DNA of 64,000 nt. Origin: Planctomycetota bacterium. Lineage in GTDB: Bacteria; Planctomycetota; Phycisphaerae; Phycisphaerales; UBA1924. The DNA lies in the NCBI GenBank assembly GCA_033763975.1, contig JANRJM010000001.1, positions 124,001 to 188,000 on the forward strand. The letters run 5' to 3'. The notes under the pieces were generated by a model. The model did not search any database, was not told where the DNA came from, and was given only the letters and a program-made list of their open reading frames with translations. Within the stretch, counting starts at the first letter, position 1, and the number at the start of each line of letters is the position of its first letter. A program made the position numbers and the translations under genes. Below, one piece after another: positions 62,165-64,000 of this stretch.

Positions 62165-62204
62165 CAATATCGGACAGCCCCACGCCCGCAGGTCCAATAT
62201 CCGA
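62165..62204. promoter_or_regulatory. Paired CAATATCSGA elements upstream of the TSCPD gene
   Basis: CAATATCGGA (62165-62174) and CAATATCCGA (62195-62204) are direct repeats with one difference, 30 bp apart, about three helical turns. They lie in the divergent spacer 82 bp beyond the TSCPD start. Paired boxes at near this spacing are a feature of NrdR-type control of ribonucleotide reductase genes, but the match to the usual NrdR consensus is only partial. Confidence 0.4.
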
Positions 62205-62293
62205 TGTGAAGGTGGGCGCGGGTGGTTCGGCGTGCGAACGGGCTACAGTAGAAATCCTGAGCCTCGGTGCACGCACATCCGGGGCGCTGGCCG

Positions 62294-62665
62294 ATGGGAA
62301 TGATCTACGTGGGCCGACAGACGACGAACGCACGCTCGATGGCCGCCTGGCCGCTCGGGGGGGTCACGCTCCTCCTGGTGGTCGCGTTCACGCTGCGCCC
62401 GGTCGACGTCTCGCCCACCCTGCGCACCACCGACGACACGCGCGTCGCCGCGCACGTGGGGCGGCTGGCGCCGGTGCACGTCCGTGCCCGTCCCGCCGCG
62501 CCCGGGCGGCGCGCGGAATCGCGTGGCCCCGAGCGGACCATCGCCCGCGCGCCTCGAACGGACGAAGGGCCGGTGTCGATCCCGGCCCGGGCCGAAGTTT
62601 CCGCGGGCATCCTGCGCCCGCGCCTCGAACTGCTCGACCTGCCGCCGCCGGCGCGCGTCGCCTGA
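62294..62665 (+). CDS. Small membrane-anchored hypothetical protein
   Basis: A 123-residue protein with one hydrophobic segment (WPLGGVTLLLVVAFTL) and an Arg/Pro/Ala-rich remainder probably outside the membrane. No family recognised. Possible starts are GTG 62267, ATG 62294 and ATG 62300; ATG 62294 is a compromise, and none has a clear ribosome site. Its position before secA suggests little by itself. Coding is supported mainly by the hydrophobic segment and codon pattern, so it is uncertain. Confidence 0.5.
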   Translation: MGMIYVGRQTTNARSMAAWPLGGVTLLLVVAFTLRPVDVSPTLRTTDDTRVAAHVGRLAPVHVRARPAAPGRRAESRGPERTIARAPRTDEGPVSIPARAEVSAGILRPRLELLDLPPPARVA

Positions 62666-62812
62666 CGCCCGGGCCGCCCGTCGATCGGGCGGCCTGACCA
62701 CCCTGATTTTCCGCACCGCACGCAGGTACGCGCGCCCCCGGGCCACAAGCCGCCCGCCGCGCGCCCGGTCCCGTCGCCCGATTCGGGCGGCCCAGCATCG
62801 CGAGCACCCACC

Positions 62813-64000
62813 ATGGCAGAGCAAGGCATCCCGCTGATCGGTCCGCTCCTGAACCGGATCATCGGCACCCGCAACGATCGATTCGTCAAGAAGTACACGC
62901 AGCGCGTCGGCGAGATCAACGCGCTGGAGCAGAAGACCCGCGCGCTGACCGACGCGCAGATCCGCGCCAAACTGGAGGAGTTCCGCGGGCGGGTGGACAA
63001 GGGCGAGTCTCCCGACGCGGTGATGGCCGAGGCGTTCGCCGTCGCGCGGGAGGCGATGGACCGGGCCGTGGGCATCCGCAACATCTTCAACCCGCGCCAC
63101 GCGTTCGATCCGTCGCGCCTGCCCGAGGCGCTCCGGGGCGTCTACGCCGAGACGCGGGCGAAGGCCGATGCGACCCCGCCGGCCCCACCGACGGGCGAGT
63201 GGCAGGGGTGCGCCGAGCCCGTGCCCGGGTGGATGCAGGTGGAGATCCCCGCGGCGTTGTACGAGGCGGTGCGTGAGCTCTACCCCGAGAGCCGCCCGCC
63301 GTTCCGCGCGCGCCCCTTCGACGTGCAGCTGATCGGCGGCATGGTGCTGTGCCAGGGCAAGATCGCCGAGATGAAGACGGGCGAGGGCAAGACGATCGTG
63401 GGCCCGCTGGCGTGCTACATGGCCGCGGTCGAGCGGATGAAGGTGCACGTCGTCACGGTGAACGACTATCTCGTGCAGCGCGACCGCGACTGGACGTTCC
63501 CGTTCTTCCACGCGCTGGGCATGACGGTGGGCGCGATCCACCCGCAGCACATGCAGGACGAGGGGATGAAGCGGGTGATGTACCGCTGCGACGTGGTGTA
63601 CGGCACGACGAGCGAGTTCGGCTTCGACTACCTCCGCGACAACATGAAGCGCAGCGCCGACCAGCAGGTGCAGCGCCGGCGCGACTTCGCGATCGTGGAC
63701 GAGGTGGACTCGATCCTGATCGACGAGGCCCGCACGCCCCTGATCATCTCCGGGCAGGCGCACGACGACCAGCCCCGCTACGACCTCGCGGATCGCCTGG
63801 CGCGCCACCTGGTGGACAAGCAGCGCGCCTGGAACGAGGCCGACGAGAAGGTCCAGAAGTGCATGATGCGCATCAAGGGGCTGGAGGGGGACATCCGCCA
63901 GTCGCGAGATCGCGCGCAGGTGCCCAAGATCCAGGAGCAGCTCGCGGCGGCGAAGGCCGACCTGCCCGCGCTCGAGAAGGAGCGCGCCCGCCATGTGCAG
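62813..64000 (+). CDS. secA: Preprotein translocase ATPase SecA (5' part)
   Basis: The first 396 residues of SecA, running off the window. The start is IPLIGPLLNRIIGTRNDRFVKKY; Walker A is MKTGEGKT (187-194), preceded by RPFDVQLIGGMVL; Walker B-like DEVDSILIDEARTPLIISG follows, and VYGTTSEFGFDYLRDNM is intact. Compared with typical SecA there is an insertion of about 75 residues at 91-165, between VGIRN and RPFDVQL, and a charged coiled-coil insertion beginning near residue 340 after the RTPLIISG block (RAWNEADEKVQKCMMRIKG...). SecA drives Sec-dependent export. It is preceded by a 147-nt spacer. Confidence 0.95.
   Translation, partial: MAEQGIPLIGPLLNRIIGTRNDRFVKKYTQRVGEINALEQKTRALTDAQIRAKLEEFRGRVDKGESPDAVMAEAFAVAREAMDRAVGIRNIFNPRHAFDPSRLPEALRGVYAETRAKADATPPAPPTGEWQGCAEPVPGWMQVEIPAALYEAVRELYPESRPPFRARPFDVQLIGGMVLCQGKIAEMKTGEGKTIVGPLACYMAAVERMKVHVVTVNDYLVQRDRDWTFPFFHALGMTVGAIHPQHMQDEGMKRVMYRCDVVYGTTSEFGFDYLRDNMKRSADQQVQRRRDFAIVDEVDSILIDEARTPLIISGQAHDDQPRYDLADRLARHLVDKQRAWNEADEKVQKCMMRIKGLEGDIRQSRDRAQVPKIQEQLAAAKADLPALEKERARHVQ

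Overview
The window is GC-rich (I estimate close to 70%), densely coded DNA that looks like a chromosomal segment of a Planctomycetota bacterium, most likely class Phycisphaerae. The pointers are an LpxI-type lipid A gene (Gram-negative envelope), a secreted protein ending in two dockerin-like calcium loops of the kind seen in Phycisphaerales, a pseudopilin with an H-X9-DG motif, a SecA with large insertions, and a non-coding repeat whose codons read PSLALRAR on one strand and RARSASDG on the other, which I recall as a planctomycete repeat. No phage, transposase or CRISPR array is visible.

Layout. (1) 29-8856, plus strand: a carbohydrate-oxidation cassette with a GMC flavin dehydrogenase, a two-domain VOC protein, a GH63/MGH1-like glucosidase, a GlcG-type protein, a tandem-YHS lipoprotein and an SMP-30/gluconolactonase-like exported protein. 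(2) 8860-18270: an Rrf2-family regulator divergent from a complete cbb3 oxidase and assembly operon (fused CcoN-CcoO, CcoQ, single-haem CcoP, CcoG, FixH-like, SafE-like, copper P-type ATPase CcoI, CcoS). A dyad lies between regulator and operon, and ccoI appears to start at AUC. (3) 18333-19918, minus: lpxI and a TlyA-like methyltransferase lacking its S4 domain. (4) 20133-26157: a zinc-ribbon protein, a YHS-peroxiredoxin fusion, a DoxX-like membrane protein, tRNA-Val(GAC), a dockerin-type secreted protein, and a polyferredoxin fused to a TPR region. (5) 26158-26905: the only long gene-free stretch, holding three copies of the planctomycete repeat and two hairpins. (6) 26906-32485: a hypothetical protein, a lipoprotein and an RDD membrane protein in overlapping order, then a TPR protein.

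(7) 32549-58881: a roughly 26-kb flagellar locus. It runs from a FlgN-like protein and a histidine kinase/sigma-54 activator pair through rod (flgB, flgC), basal body (fliE, fliF, fliG), export ATPase complex (fliH, fliI, fliJ), hook (fliK, flgD, flgE), fliL, fliN, the export gate (fliO, P, Q, R, flhB, flhA), the positioning pair flhF/flhG, and sigma-28. FliM, MotA, MotB, flagellin and chemotaxis genes are not here. (8) 58907-64000: folK, a secreted hypothetical protein, a pseudopilin, a TSCPD-domain protein tied to ribonucleotide reductase, a small membrane-anchored protein, and the 5' two-fifths or so of secA.

How they work together: region 2 should build and regulate a high-affinity terminal oxidase, probably under an Fe-S sensing repressor. 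Region 7 is a self-contained flagellar construction programme with its own two-component activator and sigma factor. Regions 1 and 4 share YHS-domain proteins and redox themes with region 2, and region 1 could feed electrons from sugar oxidation into respiration. All functional calls are by reading protein motifs, without database searches.
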